A stretch of DNA of 64,000 nucleotides from Lactobacillus sp. ESL0700 (GCF_029392095.1 NZ_CP113930.1:1809001-1873000); one strand, 5' to 3'; numbered from the stretch's first letter, positions 29,992 to 41,185 are shown. Numbers and translations: made by a program. Notes: generated from the sequence alone by a model not told the origin.

Positions 29992-30669
29992 TTACCTACT
30001 TTCTTCTGACCCTTTAGCAAAAACGGCCATTATTTCATCCAACTTCAATTCTTTTGTGGTTGTCACGATATAATCAGCTTGCTTAAGTAGCTGCTGATTG
30101 CCAATGCCAACAGCAAATTGGCCTGCCGCCTTAATTGCTTCTACACCCGCTGCAGCATCCTCAAAGCTGATCACTTCATCTGTTGCTAATCCCAAAAGTT
30201 CCTGTGCTTTGACGTAAATTTCAGGATCAGGCTTACCACGATGTAACGTCGCCGGATCAACAATGTCATCGAACTGATCTGCAATCCCTAACTTATTAAG
30301 AATTTTAGGGGCATTCTTAGAAGCCGAAGCAATACACATTTTTAATCCTGCATCATGGGCATCCCTTAATAACTCGGAAATCCCAGGCAAAATATCTTGC
30401 GGCGTCATTGTTTGCACTTGCTGTAAAAATTTTTCGTTCTTTTGTTCAGCGAACTTGTCTTTTTGCTCAGAAGTGTACTTATCCTCTTGATTACCATAAT
30501 GCAAAATCAGATTAAGTGAATCCATTCGTGAAATTCCACGCAGCGAATCCAGCTGTGCTGAAGTAAGATTAATCCCCAATTCTTGCGCTAAATTATTCCA
30601 AGCTGCTAAGTGAAACTTGGCGGAATCTGTTAACACACCATCTAAATCAAAAATTAGTCCTTTAAGCAC
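29992..30669 (-). CDS. pgmB: beta-Phosphoglucomutase
   Basis: 225 residues, HAD superfamily: nucleophile motif DLDGVLTDS (residues 8-16), ASASKNAPK, and [11 protein letters not shown] for metal binding. It converts beta-glucose-1-phosphate from maltose phosphorolysis to glucose-6-phosphate, so it belongs with malP directly upstream, which it overlaps by 16 bp (translational coupling). Confidence 0.95.
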   Translation of the reverse strand: MLKGLIFDLDGVLTDSAKFHLAAWNNLAQELGINLTSAQLDSLRGISRMDSLNLILHYGNQEDKYTSEQKDKFAEQKNEKFLQQVQTMTPQDILPGISELLRDAHDAGLKMCIASASKNAPKILNKLGIADQFDDIVDPATLHRGKPDPEIYVKAQELLGLATDEVISFEDAAAGVEAIKAAGQFAVGIGNQQLLKQADYIVTTTKELKLDEIMAVFAKGSEESR

Positions 30670-32927
30670 TTAGCTTCACCCTCTTTTAATTCAACTTTAT
30701 GTCCGCTAACTAAAACTGTTAAGTCTTCACCCTGAAGCAAAGTCAGTTTTGTTTCATCATGATTAACCTGAACCTTTATTAAGCGGTTTCGATAATTAAT
30801 TATAAAACTATAACCATCCCAATTGTTAGGTACAAAAGGATTAAATTTTAATTGATCATGATCGTAACGCATCCCGGCAAAGCCTTGAACAATTGCCAGC
30901 CATGAACCACTCATTGACGTAATGTGCAGCCCATCATCTGTATCATTATTGTAGTTATCAAGGTCTAGTCGCGCCGTACGCTCATAAAACTCAACTGACT
31001 GTTGTTTTTTACCTAATTCAGCTGCCAAAATCGAATGCACACAAGCTGAAAGTGAACTTTCATGAACTGTTAATGGCTCATAGAAGTCAAAGTTCCGTTC
31101 TTTTTGTTCTTTGGTATAGCGATCATTTAAAAAGTAAATTCCTTGCAGAACGTCAGCCTGCTTGATAAACGGCGAGCGCAAAATCTTATCCCAAGACCAA
31201 TGTTGATTGATTGGTCGCTGCGTATCGGGAATTTCCGTAGCTGGCCTGATGTCTTTGTCTAAGAAGTCATCCTGCTGCAAGAAAATTCCGCGTTCTTGAT
31301 CTTCAGGTAAATAGATATTATCAACTATGTCCTGCCACTTGCGCTTTTCTTCTTCGGTTACATTGAGCCGCTCTTGAGCTGCTTGATCAGCTAATGGCAA
31401 GCGTTCAAGCGTGTATTGCAACAACCACCGTGCCATTGAGCTGGTAAACCAGTTGTTGTTAACGTTATTTTCATACTCATTAGGACCAGTAACACCGTGC
31501 ATGACATACTTCTTGCGCCACTTAGAATAGTGAACTCGACCAGCCCAAAAGCGAGCTGTCCCAACTAAGACATCCATGCCCGCGTTCTTAACGTAAGACT
31601 CATCGCCGGTATACTTGGTGTATTGATAAATCGCAAACGGAATATCGCTGTTGCGGTGGATTTCCTCAAACGTAATTTCCCACTCATTGTGGCATTCAAT
31701 TCCGTTAAAAGTAACCATTGGAAAGAGTGCGCCATTTAGGCCCTGCTCTTGAGCATTATGATATGCACCTGGTAATTGGTCATGCCGGTACTGCAATAAC
31801 GCCCGCGTCACGTTGGGTTGCGCCACGCAGAGATACATTGGGAAGATAAAGGCTTCTGTGTCCCAATAAGTTGCGCCGCCGTATTTTTCACCAGTAAAGC
31901 CCTTAGGGCCGACATTTAATCTCTTATCCTCGCCATAGTAAGTCATGAAGAGCTGTAAAATATTAAATCTAATTCCCTGTTGAGCAGCGTCGTCACCGGC
32001 AATAACTACATCACTTTTAGCCCAGCGCTTTTGCCAGACAGCTGTATGCTCTGCCAGATTTTGCGTAAATGTTTTAGATTGCAGCTGCTTCATTAATTCG
32101 TCAGCTCGCTGAGCCTGCCTTTCGGGTTCAACATCACGACTAGTAACGACGATAACATCCTTTTCTAAGTCGTAGCTTTCACCTGCCTGCAAATTGACAG
32201 TCACGCATTCACTTAATTGTGCAGTAGAAGTTGTCACTTCTCCTGTTACTAGTTGGTCAGCGTGTCTCAAACTTGCCTTCAATAGAACCGTAAATTGAGG
32301 AACTTGATAAGGATTAGGCTTGGTCTTAACTTGGATTGTGCGATCAGCCTGACTTTCGCTAATCGCAAGCCAAAACTGCTCATCATAATTACTATCTTCA
32401 TTAACAACTGTTCCATCTAAGGTCGAATTAAACGCAATTTGTGCTGTGCCTTCTAAAACCGTCGCCTTAACTTTAATCAAAGCCGCTTCTTTTAAACTAA
32501 TATGTAAAAAGCGCTCAAATTCAAATTTTACTTTAACGTTTTGTCCTTCATAGATAAAACTACGTGATAGCAATCCCTGATGCATATCAAGTGCTAAGTG
32601 AAAATCACTGAATTTATTCTTAGCTAAGTCCAGCTGCTCGCCGTTAATCGTAATGCCAATCCCCAGAAAACTCGGAGCATTGATACTTTTACCAAAATAC
32701 TTTGGATAGCCGTTCTTCCACCAGCCAACTCGCGTTTTATCAGGGAACCATACCCCAGCTAAGTAACTGCCCTGCAGACTATCGCCAGAGTATCCTTCCT
32801 CAAAGTTGCCACGTACCCCCATATAATCATTGCCAATTGCCGTGATACTTTCCTGTAGTCGTTTATCGGCTGGAGAAAAGTCTGTCGTAGCAACTTGCCA
32901 TGGATTAACCTCAAAAATTCGTTTCAT
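30654..32927 (-). CDS. malP: Maltose phosphorylase (GH65)
   Basis: 757 residues. An N-terminal beta-sandwich, then the (alpha/alpha)6 barrel with GGATYWDTEAFIFPMYL and the general acid Glu in VTGPNEYENNVNNNW (about residue 485), then a phosphate-binding HESSLSACVHSILA segment. It splits maltose with phosphate to glucose and beta-G1P in the cytoplasm. It is first in the malP-pgmB-msmK-malEFG transcript, behind a promoter with cre and LacI-type operator. Confidence 0.95.
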   Translation of the reverse strand: MKRIFEVNPWQVATTDFSPADKRLQESITAIGNDYMGVRGNFEEGYSGDSLQGSYLAGVWFPDKTRVGWWKNGYPKYFGKSINAPSFLGIGITINGEQLDLAKNKFSDFHLALDMHQGLLSRSFIYEGQNVKVKFEFERFLHISLKEAALIKVKATVLEGTAQIAFNSTLDGTVVNEDSNYDEQFWLAISESQADRTIQVKTKPNPYQVPQFTVLLKASLRHADQLVTGEVTTSTAQLSECVTVNLQAGESYDLEKDVIVVTSRDVEPERQAQRADELMKQLQSKTFTQNLAEHTAVWQKRWAKSDVVIAGDDAAQQGIRFNILQLFMTYYGEDKRLNVGPKGFTGEKYGGATYWDTEAFIFPMYLCVAQPNVTRALLQYRHDQLPGAYHNAQEQGLNGALFPMVTFNGIECHNEWEITFEEIHRNSDIPFAIYQYTKYTGDESYVKNAGMDVLVGTARFWAGRVHYSKWRKKYVMHGVTGPNEYENNVNNNWFTSSMARWLLQYTLERLPLADQAAQERLNVTEEEKRKWQDIVDNIYLPEDQERGIFLQQDDFLDKDIRPATEIPDTQRPINQHWSWDKILRSPFIKQADVLQGIYFLNDRYTKEQKERNFDFYEPLTVHESSLSACVHSILAAELGKKQQSVEFYERTARLDLDNYNNDTDDGLHITSMSGSWLAIVQGFAGMRYDHDQLKFNPFVPNNWDGYSFIINYRNRLIKVQVNHDETKLTLLQGEDLTVLVSGHKVELKEGEAKCLKD

Positions 32928-32959
32928 TAAATTCGCTCCCTCTTTTGTGAGGTATTTTT

Positions 32960-32974
32960 TGTTTACGCTTTCAT
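32960..32974 (-). promoter_or_regulatory. cre site for CcpA upstream of malP
   Basis: Minus strand ATGAAAGCGTAAACA fits the catabolite-responsive consensus at every fixed position. It lies just downstream of the -10, so bound CcpA would block transcription when glucose is present. Confidence 0.75.
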
Positions 32975-32975
32975 T

Positions 32976-33026
32976 ATTACTGAAATAATTAGTATTGACA
33001 ATGCCAAAAACGCTGTTACCGGTATC
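32976..33026 (-). promoter_or_regulatory. malP promoter and LacI-type operator
   Basis: TTGTCA (32998-33003) and a TAATAAT-type -10 with 16-17 bp spacing on the minus strand. GTTACCGGTATC at 33015-33026, just upstream of the -35, is the same element as at 22783 and 36531. Confidence 0.6.
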
Positions 33027-33040
33027 AAAATAACTACTAA

Positions 33041-33070
33041 AAAAAGATGACCTTATATTTTGATCATCTC
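33041..33070 (-). terminator. Terminator after neopullulanase
   Basis: AGATGATC pairs with GGTCATCT (one wobble), followed by seven T on the minus strand, ten bases past the stop at 33080. It separates two mal transcripts. Confidence 0.75.
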
Positions 33071-33079
33071 TTTTATTAA

Positions 33080-34801
33080 CTATTTAACTGTAATAACAAA
33101 GCCTTTTGGTGCAAGTACGTCGTTAGCATAATTTTGACTTAAAGCTGCTGAAGCTGTCAGCGATGCAGCCTGATCCGTTGTATTGAAATAGGCTGTTAAC
33201 TGCTCATTACCAGTCCGCGTTACCTTGATTAAGCCGTCCTCTGTTACTGTCAAGGAAGTTTGACCACTACTCAAGACTGCTTTGTGCTGCAACCGGAACT
33301 TAATTAACGCATGAACCTGCTGCCAAATTGGCGAATCAGCTTGTTGCCAATCCATTGGCTTACGACAATCGGGATCTTCACCGCCAGTCATTCCCATTTC
33401 AGTACCATAATAGATACATGGACTGCCAGGCTGCATAAACATAAATGTCAAAGCTTGCATCCCTAACTGTTGATCATCGCCCGCTACTGTAAATAACCGC
33501 GCTGTATCATGAGAATCAAGCATATTAAGCATCGCCCGATTATTATTGTCGCGATACATCATCAATTGGTCTGTTAATGCCTGCGTCAATTCAATGGCGG
33601 ACTTATTATGCTTAAAGAAATGATCCTCTATTTGCAGTGTGTAAGGATAATTCATCACACCGGAAAATTCATCCCCATTCAGCCACGGCCGTGCATTATG
33701 CCAAATTTCACCAACAATATAAAAATCAGGTTTAATCGCTGTTACTGCATCATGGAATCTTCGCCAAAAATGGTGGTCAACCTCGTTAGCAACATCTAAC
33801 CGCCAAGCATCAATATCAAAGTACTTGACCCAGTAAGTTGCGATTTCTAACAAGAAATCCTGAACTTCCGGATTGGCCGTGTTGAGTTTTGGCATATGTT
33901 CCTCAAAGGCAAAGGTATCATAATTTGGCTCACCCTCACCCTTGGTTGGATTTTGGTAAGGACTAACTGGAAAACTATTAATATGAAACCAATCTGCGAA
34001 GCGAGACTTGGCGCCATTCTTAACAACATCCTGCCACTGCATTGATTGACTTCCCAAGTGATTAAAGACCGCATCCAGCATCACTCTTATTCCCCGGCGA
34101 TGGGCTTCATTAACTACTTTGGCAAACAAATCCTTATCGCCAAAGTCAGGGTCAATCTGCAAATAGTCAATCGTATCATACTTATGATTCGAACTTGCTT
34201 TAAATACTGGGCACAGGTAAAGGCCATTGATCCCTAATTCTTGTAAGTAATCTAACTTATCTAAAATTCCTTGCAAGTCGCCGCCGTAATAATCATCACG
34301 ACCAGGATGATCACTAGAATTCCACGGCTTAGTCCCTTGCGGATCATTGCTCTTATCGCCATTGGCAAATCGTTCCGGAAAAATCTGATACCAAACTGTA
34401 TCTTTAACCCAATCAGGTGTTATATCCATGTCGATTTGATGTAAATAAGGCAACTTAAAGTAGCTGCTATCTGCAAGCAAATTTTGCTCATTATAAGTGC
34501 TAATCCCCCGATCACCAACAATCTTGTGTTCACCGTCTTGACCAATTACTTCAAACGTATATTTCAAGCGGCGATATGGTGCTGTCAGAGTTGCACCCCA
34601 GTGATCACTAACTTGCCCTTGACCTATCTTGGTCATTGCGATTGTTCGATCGGTCTTCGTGTCTAAATAATTATCTGTGTAGTGCACAATGACTTGTTTA
34701 ACATCATCCTTAGCACTGTGAAACCTCACACGCACATGGTGTGGACTAATTACAAAACAATCTTCACTTTCTGTTCTATGCTTTAAAGCTGCTAATTGCA
34801 T
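33080..34801 (-). CDS. Neopullulanase/maltogenic amylase (GH13_20)
   Basis: About 573 residues. An N-terminal CBM34-like domain (about 1-120) precedes the GH13 barrel with WYQIFPERFANGD, DAVFNHLG, WRLDVANEVDH (nucleophile Asp about 325), VGEIWHNA (acid/base Glu about 354) and NMLDSHDT. The N-domain and the ERFANGD segment mark the cyclomaltodextrinase/neopullulanase group, intracellular in lactobacilli, degrading imported maltodextrins. ATG at 34801 has GGAGG upstream and overlaps the preceding gene's end by 26 bp. Confidence 0.92.
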   Translation of the reverse strand: MQLAALKHRTESEDCFVISPHHVRVRFHSAKDDVKQVIVHYTDNYLDTKTDRTIAMTKIGQGQVSDHWGATLTAPYRRLKYTFEVIGQDGEHKIVGDRGISTYNEQNLLADSSYFKLPYLHQIDMDITPDWVKDTVWYQIFPERFANGDKSNDPQGTKPWNSSDHPGRDDYYGGDLQGILDKLDYLQELGINGLYLCPVFKASSNHKYDTIDYLQIDPDFGDKDLFAKVVNEAHRRGIRVMLDAVFNHLGSQSMQWQDVVKNGAKSRFADWFHINSFPVSPYQNPTKGEGEPNYDTFAFEEHMPKLNTANPEVQDFLLEIATYWVKYFDIDAWRLDVANEVDHHFWRRFHDAVTAIKPDFYIVGEIWHNARPWLNGDEFSGVMNYPYTLQIEDHFFKHNKSAIELTQALTDQLMMYRDNNNRAMLNMLDSHDTARLFTVAGDDQQLGMQALTFMFMQPGSPCIYYGTEMGMTGGEDPDCRKPMDWQQADSPIWQQVHALIKFRLQHKAVLSSGQTSLTVTEDGLIKVTRTGNEQLTAYFNTTDQAASLTASAALSQNYANDVLAPKGFVITVK

Positions 34802-36467
34802 TTTTTCCTCCATTATTACTTAAGACAACACCTGAATACGGCATTAACAAAAGCTCGTTGCCTGTCAGGTGGTATTGTCCAGCGACCAATTTTTCCTCGT
34901 AATTGCCCTCAGGCAACGTAATTTTGATTTTTTCACTACTCAATGAAACGGCCACAATTGCCTGTTCATTCTTCAATTTGCGTTGATATACATAACTATC
35001 CTGACCAGTGGAATACAGATTAAAGTTGCCATCTTGAAACAGTGATGTCTTTTTCAGTGCAATCAGCCGGCGATAAAAGTTAAACGTACTATTTAGATCA
35101 GCAATTTCTCCACTAACACTTGCATGATCCAACTTTTTGCCCGTGAGCCACGGCTTAACTGTTGAAAAGCCGCCTGACTTTTCGTCAGTCCACGGCATTG
35201 GACAGCGTGCCGGCATCTTATGCGTTTGACTAACTAGCGCTAAAGCTTCTTCTTCACTTTTACCCGCTTGTTCAGCTTGCTTGATAAATTCGTTAACCGA
35301 ATCATCAGCAAACGTCGCAGGATCAGTAAATTCGTAATTTTTAAGGCCCAATTCTTCACCATAATAAATTATTGGAATGCCGCGCTCTAAGTACATTAGC
35401 ATTGCCAGACTGCAAATTTGAGTTGGCGTTTTAGCAATTCGCGTAGCGACACGCGGCATGTCATGATTATTCCAATACAGAATTGGCTGCGCAATATTCC
35501 CTAGGGTCTGCTGCCATACTGCCTGCGTCTGTTTAAAATTCAACCAATCAAGGGGCTTAGGTTGATATTGTGCCGGCAAATTAGGATCGAGCTGACTTTC
35601 ATCATCTGTAAAGTAACGAAAAGTAATTACGTTATCCATCAATTGCCGATCTTTAGCCGTATAATCAACCGCCAAATTGACATTAGCACTGGCTGCCTCA
35701 CCCAAGAGCAAGGTTTCTGGATAGTCATGCTTGATTTGCTGGCAAAATGGGCGCAGCCATTCTTGAACCTGTGGTAAATTGGCAAAAAATGGTTCTGCAA
35801 CTACTGTGTCATCTTCAGAACTGTCTAATGGAAAATCCTGGTTCAAATCAGCCTTGGCAATATGAATAAACGCGTCTAATCGCAGCCCATCTATTCCCTT
35901 ATCAAGCCAATATTCCGCAATTTTAAGCATTTCCTCGCGAACTTGCGGGTTCCGCCAATTAAGATCTGGCATGTGCTTATCAAACAAATGAAAGTATGAC
36001 TCACCGGTTTGCGCTGGGTCTAGTTCCCACACACTGCCGCCAAAGAAGCTACCCCAATTATTCGGTCGCTCATTGTTTTTTCCAGCAAAAATATAATAAT
36101 CACGATATGAACTATCAGGATGCTTGATCGCTTGCTGGAACCAGTAATTTTGGTCAGATGTATGATTCAGGACAAAATCCATAATTACATGGATTCCAGC
36201 CTGGTGAAATGCCGCTATTAAGTCCGTCATTTCGGCCATTGTTCCCATCTGCGGGTCAATCGCCAAATAATCAGCAACATCATAGCCGTTATCAACTTGT
36301 GGCGAAACAAAAATCGGATTAAGCCAAACCGCATTAATTCCCAACTTTTGCAAATAAGGGATGCGCTTTTTAATCCCATTCAAATCGCCAATACCATCAC
36401 CATTACTATCCTGAAAAGACTTAGGATATATCTGGTAAATTACTGCATGTTCATACCAATGCTTCAT
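34776..36467 (-). CDS. malL: alpha-Glucosidase/oligo-1,6-glucosidase family (GH13_31)
   Basis: About 563 residues: YQIYPKSFQDSNGDGIGDL, DFVLNHTSDQ, GLRLDAFIHIAKADL (nucleophile Asp about 206), LLGEAA (acid/base Glu) and WNNHDMPR. The residue after the nucleophile is Ala rather than the Val of the dexB product, so its linkage preference should differ; alpha-1,4 linked oligomers are my inference from the neighbours. First gene of the malL-neopullulanase transcript, SD GGAGGAG. Confidence 0.88.
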   Translation of the reverse strand: MKHWYEHAVIYQIYPKSFQDSNGDGIGDLNGIKKRIPYLQKLGINAVWLNPIFVSPQVDNGYDVADYLAIDPQMGTMAEMTDLIAAFHQAGIHVIMDFVLNHTSDQNYWFQQAIKHPDSSYRDYYIFAGKNNERPNNWGSFFGGSVWELDPAQTGESYFHLFDKHMPDLNWRNPQVREEMLKIAEYWLDKGIDGLRLDAFIHIAKADLNQDFPLDSSEDDTVVAEPFFANLPQVQEWLRPFCQQIKHDYPETLLLGEAASANVNLAVDYTAKDRQLMDNVITFRYFTDDESQLDPNLPAQYQPKPLDWLNFKQTQAVWQQTLGNIAQPILYWNNHDMPRVATRIAKTPTQICSLAMLMYLERGIPIIYYGEELGLKNYEFTDPATFADDSVNEFIKQAEQAGKSEEEALALVSQTHKMPARCPMPWTDEKSGGFSTVKPWLTGKKLDHASVSGEIADLNSTFNFYRRLIALKKTSLFQDGNFNLYSTGQDSYVYQRKLKNEQAIVAVSLSSEKIKITLPEGNYEEKLVAGQYHLTGNELLLMPYSGVVLSNNGGKNAISSFKA

Positions 36468-36502
36468 AGTAATCTCCTCCAAGCTCTAGTTTAACGAATA
36501 AT

Positions 36503-36517
36503 AGAAATCGGTTTCAA
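36503..36517 (-). promoter_or_regulatory. cre site upstream of malL
   Basis: Minus strand TTGAAACCGATTTCT matches the cre consensus at all fixed positions. Confidence 0.7.
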
Positions 36518-36528
36518 CAAAATAATTA

Positions 36529-36544
36529 TTGTTACCGTTACCAA
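36529..36544 (-). promoter_or_regulatory. LacI-type operator upstream of malL
   Basis: TTGTTACCGTTACCAA on the plus strand contains two GTTACC half-sites in direct order, related to the palindromes at 22783 and 33015. Confidence 0.5.
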
Positions 36545-36554
36545 ATTTTTGCTC

Positions 36555-36590
36555 AAAAAAATACTGGTGCTGTTCGCACCAGTATTATTA
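36555..36590 (-). terminator. Terminator of the lacI-type regulator
   Basis: AATACTGGTGC pairs with GCACCAGTATT, followed by seven T on the minus strand immediately after the stop at 36588. Confidence 0.85.
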
Positions 36591-37538
36591 TCTCGTTGAT
36601 TCTCGTCTTACTAAAGTCGGCTCAAGCATTGCCTCACCTTGTGGTGAGCCTTGCTGCATAATCTTTTGTAGCAGCATCTTGGCAAGCAGCTCGCCCATTT
36701 CAAAAATCGGCTGTTTAATTGTTGTCAGCTTCAAGTTAGAAACTTGATCCAAAAAGACACCATCATAACCGATTACACCAAAGTCATCAGGTACACGTGC
36801 CTTTTCATTGAGCAATTGCCTAACAACTCCTGTTGCAATCCGGTCACTAGCACAAATAAAGCAGGTATCCTTTTTGAACTGCTGAAAATTATCCTGAATC
36901 ACTTTTTGGGCCGCGTGGCTATGGTTAGCAATCCGAAAAATTTGTGGAATTAGCTTATTTTTTTGTAATGTATTGATATAACCCGTTTCTCGTGAATATT
37001 CAAAAGGCTCCTGCACGTCGATACCAATAAACACAATATGGCTATATAAGCGCGATAATGCATATTCGGTCGCAATTTTGCCGCCAAGTTGATTATTATT
37101 ATCAACAAAATCATAGCCGCGGTGATTCTCACCAAAGAGAATAAATGGCTTTTGCAAGCTGTCAAACAAGGCATAGTCATGCGAACGAGCACCTGTAATC
37201 AAGTACCCATCAAAATTACCATCCTTAATCTGCTTACGATCAGTCACCAACTGAATTGCATACTGCTTTTTAGACAGACCGCGAGCAATCCCAAATAATA
37301 AGTTCATATAATATGGTTCAGTTGTATCAATATCTTCTAACGTAACAAATTTGACCACATTGGTTCGATTATTAACTAACGCCTGGGCAACGTAATTCGG
37401 ATGATAATCTAGTTCTGCCATTGCATCATCTACCAACTTACGCAATTCTGCCGTTACTTGCTCGGGATGATTGATCACCCGCGAAACCGTCATTTTTGAT
37501 ACATTAGCTTTTTTAGCGACATCAAGTAAAGTTACCAT
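36588..37538 (-). CDS. malR: LacI-family regulator of maltodextrin genes
   Basis: 316 residues. N-terminal LacI HTH (VTLLDVAKKANVSKMTVSRVINHP, residues 2-25) with hinge helix (YVAQALVNNRTN), then a periplasmic-binding-protein-like sensor domain. It lies next to malL and is the obvious candidate to bind the GTTACC elements at 22783, 33015 and 36531. The ptp-like gene is 9 bp upstream on the same strand, so they are likely co-transcribed. Confidence 0.88.
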   Translation of the reverse strand: MVTLLDVAKKANVSKMTVSRVINHPEQVTAELRKLVDDAMAELDYHPNYVAQALVNNRTNVVKFVTLEDIDTTEPYYMNLLFGIARGLSKKQYAIQLVTDRKQIKDGNFDGYLITGARSHDYALFDSLQKPFILFGENHRGYDFVDNNNQLGGKIATEYALSRLYSHIVFIGIDVQEPFEYSRETGYINTLQKNKLIPQIFRIANHSHAAQKVIQDNFQQFKKDTCFICASDRIATGVVRQLLNEKARVPDDFGVIGYDGVFLDQVSNLKLTTIKQPIFEMGELLAKMLLQKIMQQGSPQGEAMLEPTLVRRESTR

Positions 37539-37547
37539 TATCTGCCT

Positions 37548-38321
37548 CTATTCTAAATACATCTGCCTTAATTGAGCCAAGTCATCTGCAGTAAAGCCCA
37601 ATTGTTTTTTGAAGAAGTTAGCAAAGTCGCCCCAGCCGCCACGGATGGTCTCTGTAATGCCGCGAATTGCAATCCCCTCACCCTTAGTAACGTTCATTTT
37701 CGCAACCATTTGTGAAATATCATCATTACTTGGCAATTGCTTAGAGATGGCAAAGTCGTACAGTTCGTTGGTCAATAAATAATCGCGAGCAATGGTATCG
37801 TCGCCGACACCTAAAGCCATTAAAATCAGGGCAGACACCATGCCCGTCCTATCTTTACCTGCACTGCAATGATAGACAAGTGCCTCATCTTGTGGTAATT
37901 CCAGTAATTGCGCAAAAACGCGGGCAAAAATATCCTGACTATGCGGACTAAGAAGGGTCTGCTGGTATATGCGCCCGATAAAATTATCCTTCATATCGGG
38001 AATATGATGCAAAAAGCGGTATACCTTATGGTCATTTTGTTGATCGGCAATATCTTCAGAATAAACGGGAACATCAATAAATTCTCGTTTAGACCATGTC
38101 TTATCAGGAGAAGACTCTTTTTCATACGCCGAACGCAAATCACAATCAACGGTTACGTGCATTGCAGCCAGTTTTTGCTGGTCGTGCGGCGTAAGTGAAC
38201 TCAGTGAATCCGAGCGATAAATTTTATTCCATTTAACTGTTTGACCATTTTCAGTTTGATAACCACCGACATCCCTAAAATTAAGTGGGCCATCAAGAGC
38301 TACAATTCGTTCGTGTGCCAT
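37548..38321 (-). CDS. Tyrosine/dual-specificity protein phosphatase
   Basis: 257 residues. The CX5R phosphatase loop is HCSAGKDRTG (about residues 151-160). The N-terminal LNFRDVGGYQTENG motif and YRSDSLSSLT place it in the bacterial Tyr_phosphatase_3 (PtpB/Lmo1800-like) family. It dephosphorylates phosphotyrosine or phosphoinositides in vitro in relatives; its substrate here is unknown. It lies between glpK (33 bp) and the lacI gene (9 bp) on one strand. Confidence 0.88.
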   Translation of the reverse strand: MAHERIVALDGPLNFRDVGGYQTENGQTVKWNKIYRSDSLSSLTPHDQQKLAAMHVTVDCDLRSAYEKESSPDKTWSKREFIDVPVYSEDIADQQNDHKVYRFLHHIPDMKDNFIGRIYQQTLLSPHSQDIFARVFAQLLELPQDEALVYHCSAGKDRTGMVSALILMALGVGDDTIARDYLLTNELYDFAISKQLPSNDDISQMVAKMNVTKGEGIAIRGITETIRGGWGDFANFFKKQLGFTADDLAQLRQMYLE

Positions 38322-38354
38322 TAGTTCTCACTTCTTTTCACTTAGGCCAACTCA

Positions 38355-39896
<1,542 letters not shown>

Positions 39897-39995
39897 TTAC
39901 TTATCTAGCTGCGGTTTTACAAGAAATAATTATATCATTGGTCCCCTTTTAAGTTATACTATGAAGTAAAGTTTTAACTGAAAGAAGGTAGTATA

Positions 39996-40808
39996 TTGAA
40001 GAAAGAAATTATTGCGTTAACAATCGCAGGCAACGACAGTGATGGCAGTGCTGGGATGACAGCTGACTTGCACTCATTTTATGCCCGCGGTGTGTACGGC
40101 ATGGGACTATTAACTGCCGCGGTTGCTGGCAATACTACCGGTATTTACGCACAGGAAATTATGCCACTTACATTCATTCAAAAGCAGTTCACGGTTTTGA
40201 ATGAAGATTTTAAGATTGACGCATTAAAGACCGGTATGCTGGCTAATAAGGAAGTTATCAGCTGTGTTGCCGCTAATTTGCGCAAATACGACATGGGGAA
40301 AATTGTTCTTGATCCCGTTATCATGACCAAGCATGGCAATACTCTACTCGACGATGACGCGTATCAAGCCTTTTTAGATGAATTATTACCAATGGCTGAC
40401 ATCATCACTCCCAATTTCTATGAGCAACAAAAGTTGACTGGCCTCGACCTTAATAATATAGAAGAAATTAAGCAAGGTGCACGTAAATTACAACAAATGG
40501 GCGCTAAAAATGTCCTCATGAAGGGCCGTCATGATAATAATACTCAAAAAGCAGTTACCGATATTTTATTAACTGCTGATGGCAAATTTTATGAATTCAC
40601 CAAGCCTTTTATTGATACTGATCGGATTAACGGTACTGGTGACACTTTATCCGCTGTTATTGCAGCCGAGCTAGCCAAAGGCAAGTCTGTTATCGATAGT
40701 GTTAAAATCGCTAAAGACTTTACTTATGAAGCAATTGCTCACCCAATCGCTGTTGGTTCCAAATATGGACCAATCAATCATTTTGCGGCACAGCAAGATA
40801 CAAAGTAA
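39996..40808 (+). CDS. ThiD/PdxK-like phosphomethylpyrimidine or pyridoxal kinase
   Basis: 270 residues, ribokinase fold: LTIAGNDSDGSAGMTADLHSF at the start, ALKTGML, DPVIMTKHGN (the KHG replaces the SGxGL of some relatives) and the anion-hole GTGDTLSAVIAAELA near residue 215. Family members phosphorylate HMP/HMP-P or pyridoxine/pyridoxal, and sequence alone does not decide. Start TTG at 39996 with AAAGAAGG upstream. Gene stands alone. Confidence 0.85.
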   Translation: MKKEIIALTIAGNDSDGSAGMTADLHSFYARGVYGMGLLTAAVAGNTTGIYAQEIMPLTFIQKQFTVLNEDFKIDALKTGMLANKEVISCVAANLRKYDMGKIVLDPVIMTKHGNTLLDDDAYQAFLDELLPMADIITPNFYEQQKLTGLDLNNIEEIKQGARKLQQMGAKNVLMKGRHDNNTQKAVTDILLTADGKFYEFTKPFIDTDRINGTGDTLSAVIAAELAKGKSVIDSVKIAKDFTYEAIAHPIAVGSKYGPINHFAAQQDTK

Positions 40809-40854
40809 TAACCAAATTCTATTCGATTTTTGCTATAATTAAGAAACGTAGAAA

Positions 40855-41175
40855 AGTTAAAAAGGGCGGTGGCTACCGTTTGAAAGAAGATGATGCTTAT
40901 GGCATTTACTGGACTAATACTCCAATCTCTTAATAGAAAGGTCAGTCACTTGTAAGTGGTTACGAAGTAGCAACAATCGTGTTGCTATCAGTTACGTTTC
41001 TTGTTGATGTGTTGACGTATATCGACAATCGCAAGAAATAACTGCAAACAAAAACGCCCTGACTAATAACTTGACAGTTACAGGGCGTATTTTTAAAAAA
41101 TACAATCCAGTAGCCACCGTCCTTTGAAGACGGCTCTACGTAGAGAAGTCCTATACCAGTAGGGCTTCTTTTTAT
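40855..41175 (+). ncRNA. Decayed type I toxin mRNA region (holin-like toxin family)
   Basis: The whole module is homologous to the intact one at 46915-47240. Shared parts are a 5' GGCGGTGGCTAC that pairs with 3' GTAGCCACCGTC, a short leader ORF (MAFTGLILQSLNRKVSHL), the toxin frame, and a 3' terminator (GAAGTCCTA/TAGGGCTTC then T run). See the pseudogene and antisense entries. Confidence 0.6.
40952..41041 (+). pseudogene. Holin-like type I toxin, start codon lost
   Basis: The frame VSGYEVATIVLLSVTFLVDV continues to LTYIDNRKK and a stop at 41041, lining up residue by residue with the intact toxin at 47003. The codon corresponding to the initiator ATG is GTA, and no usable start lies in frame before the upstream stop. 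The membrane segment and the LTYID motif are otherwise intact. Confidence 0.6.
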
Positions 41176-41185
41176 TTATACCGAC
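41045..41185 (-). ncRNA. Antisense antitoxin RNA (copy 1)
   Basis: Minus strand promoter TTGCAC (41209-41214), 17-bp spacer, TACAAT (41186-41191). The RNA would start near 41180, cover the 3' half of the toxin mRNA including its terminator, and end at a strong hairpin (ACGCCCTG/CAGGGCGT, 41050-41095) followed by T residues. Same promoter and layout as at 47105-47253. Confidence 0.6.
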
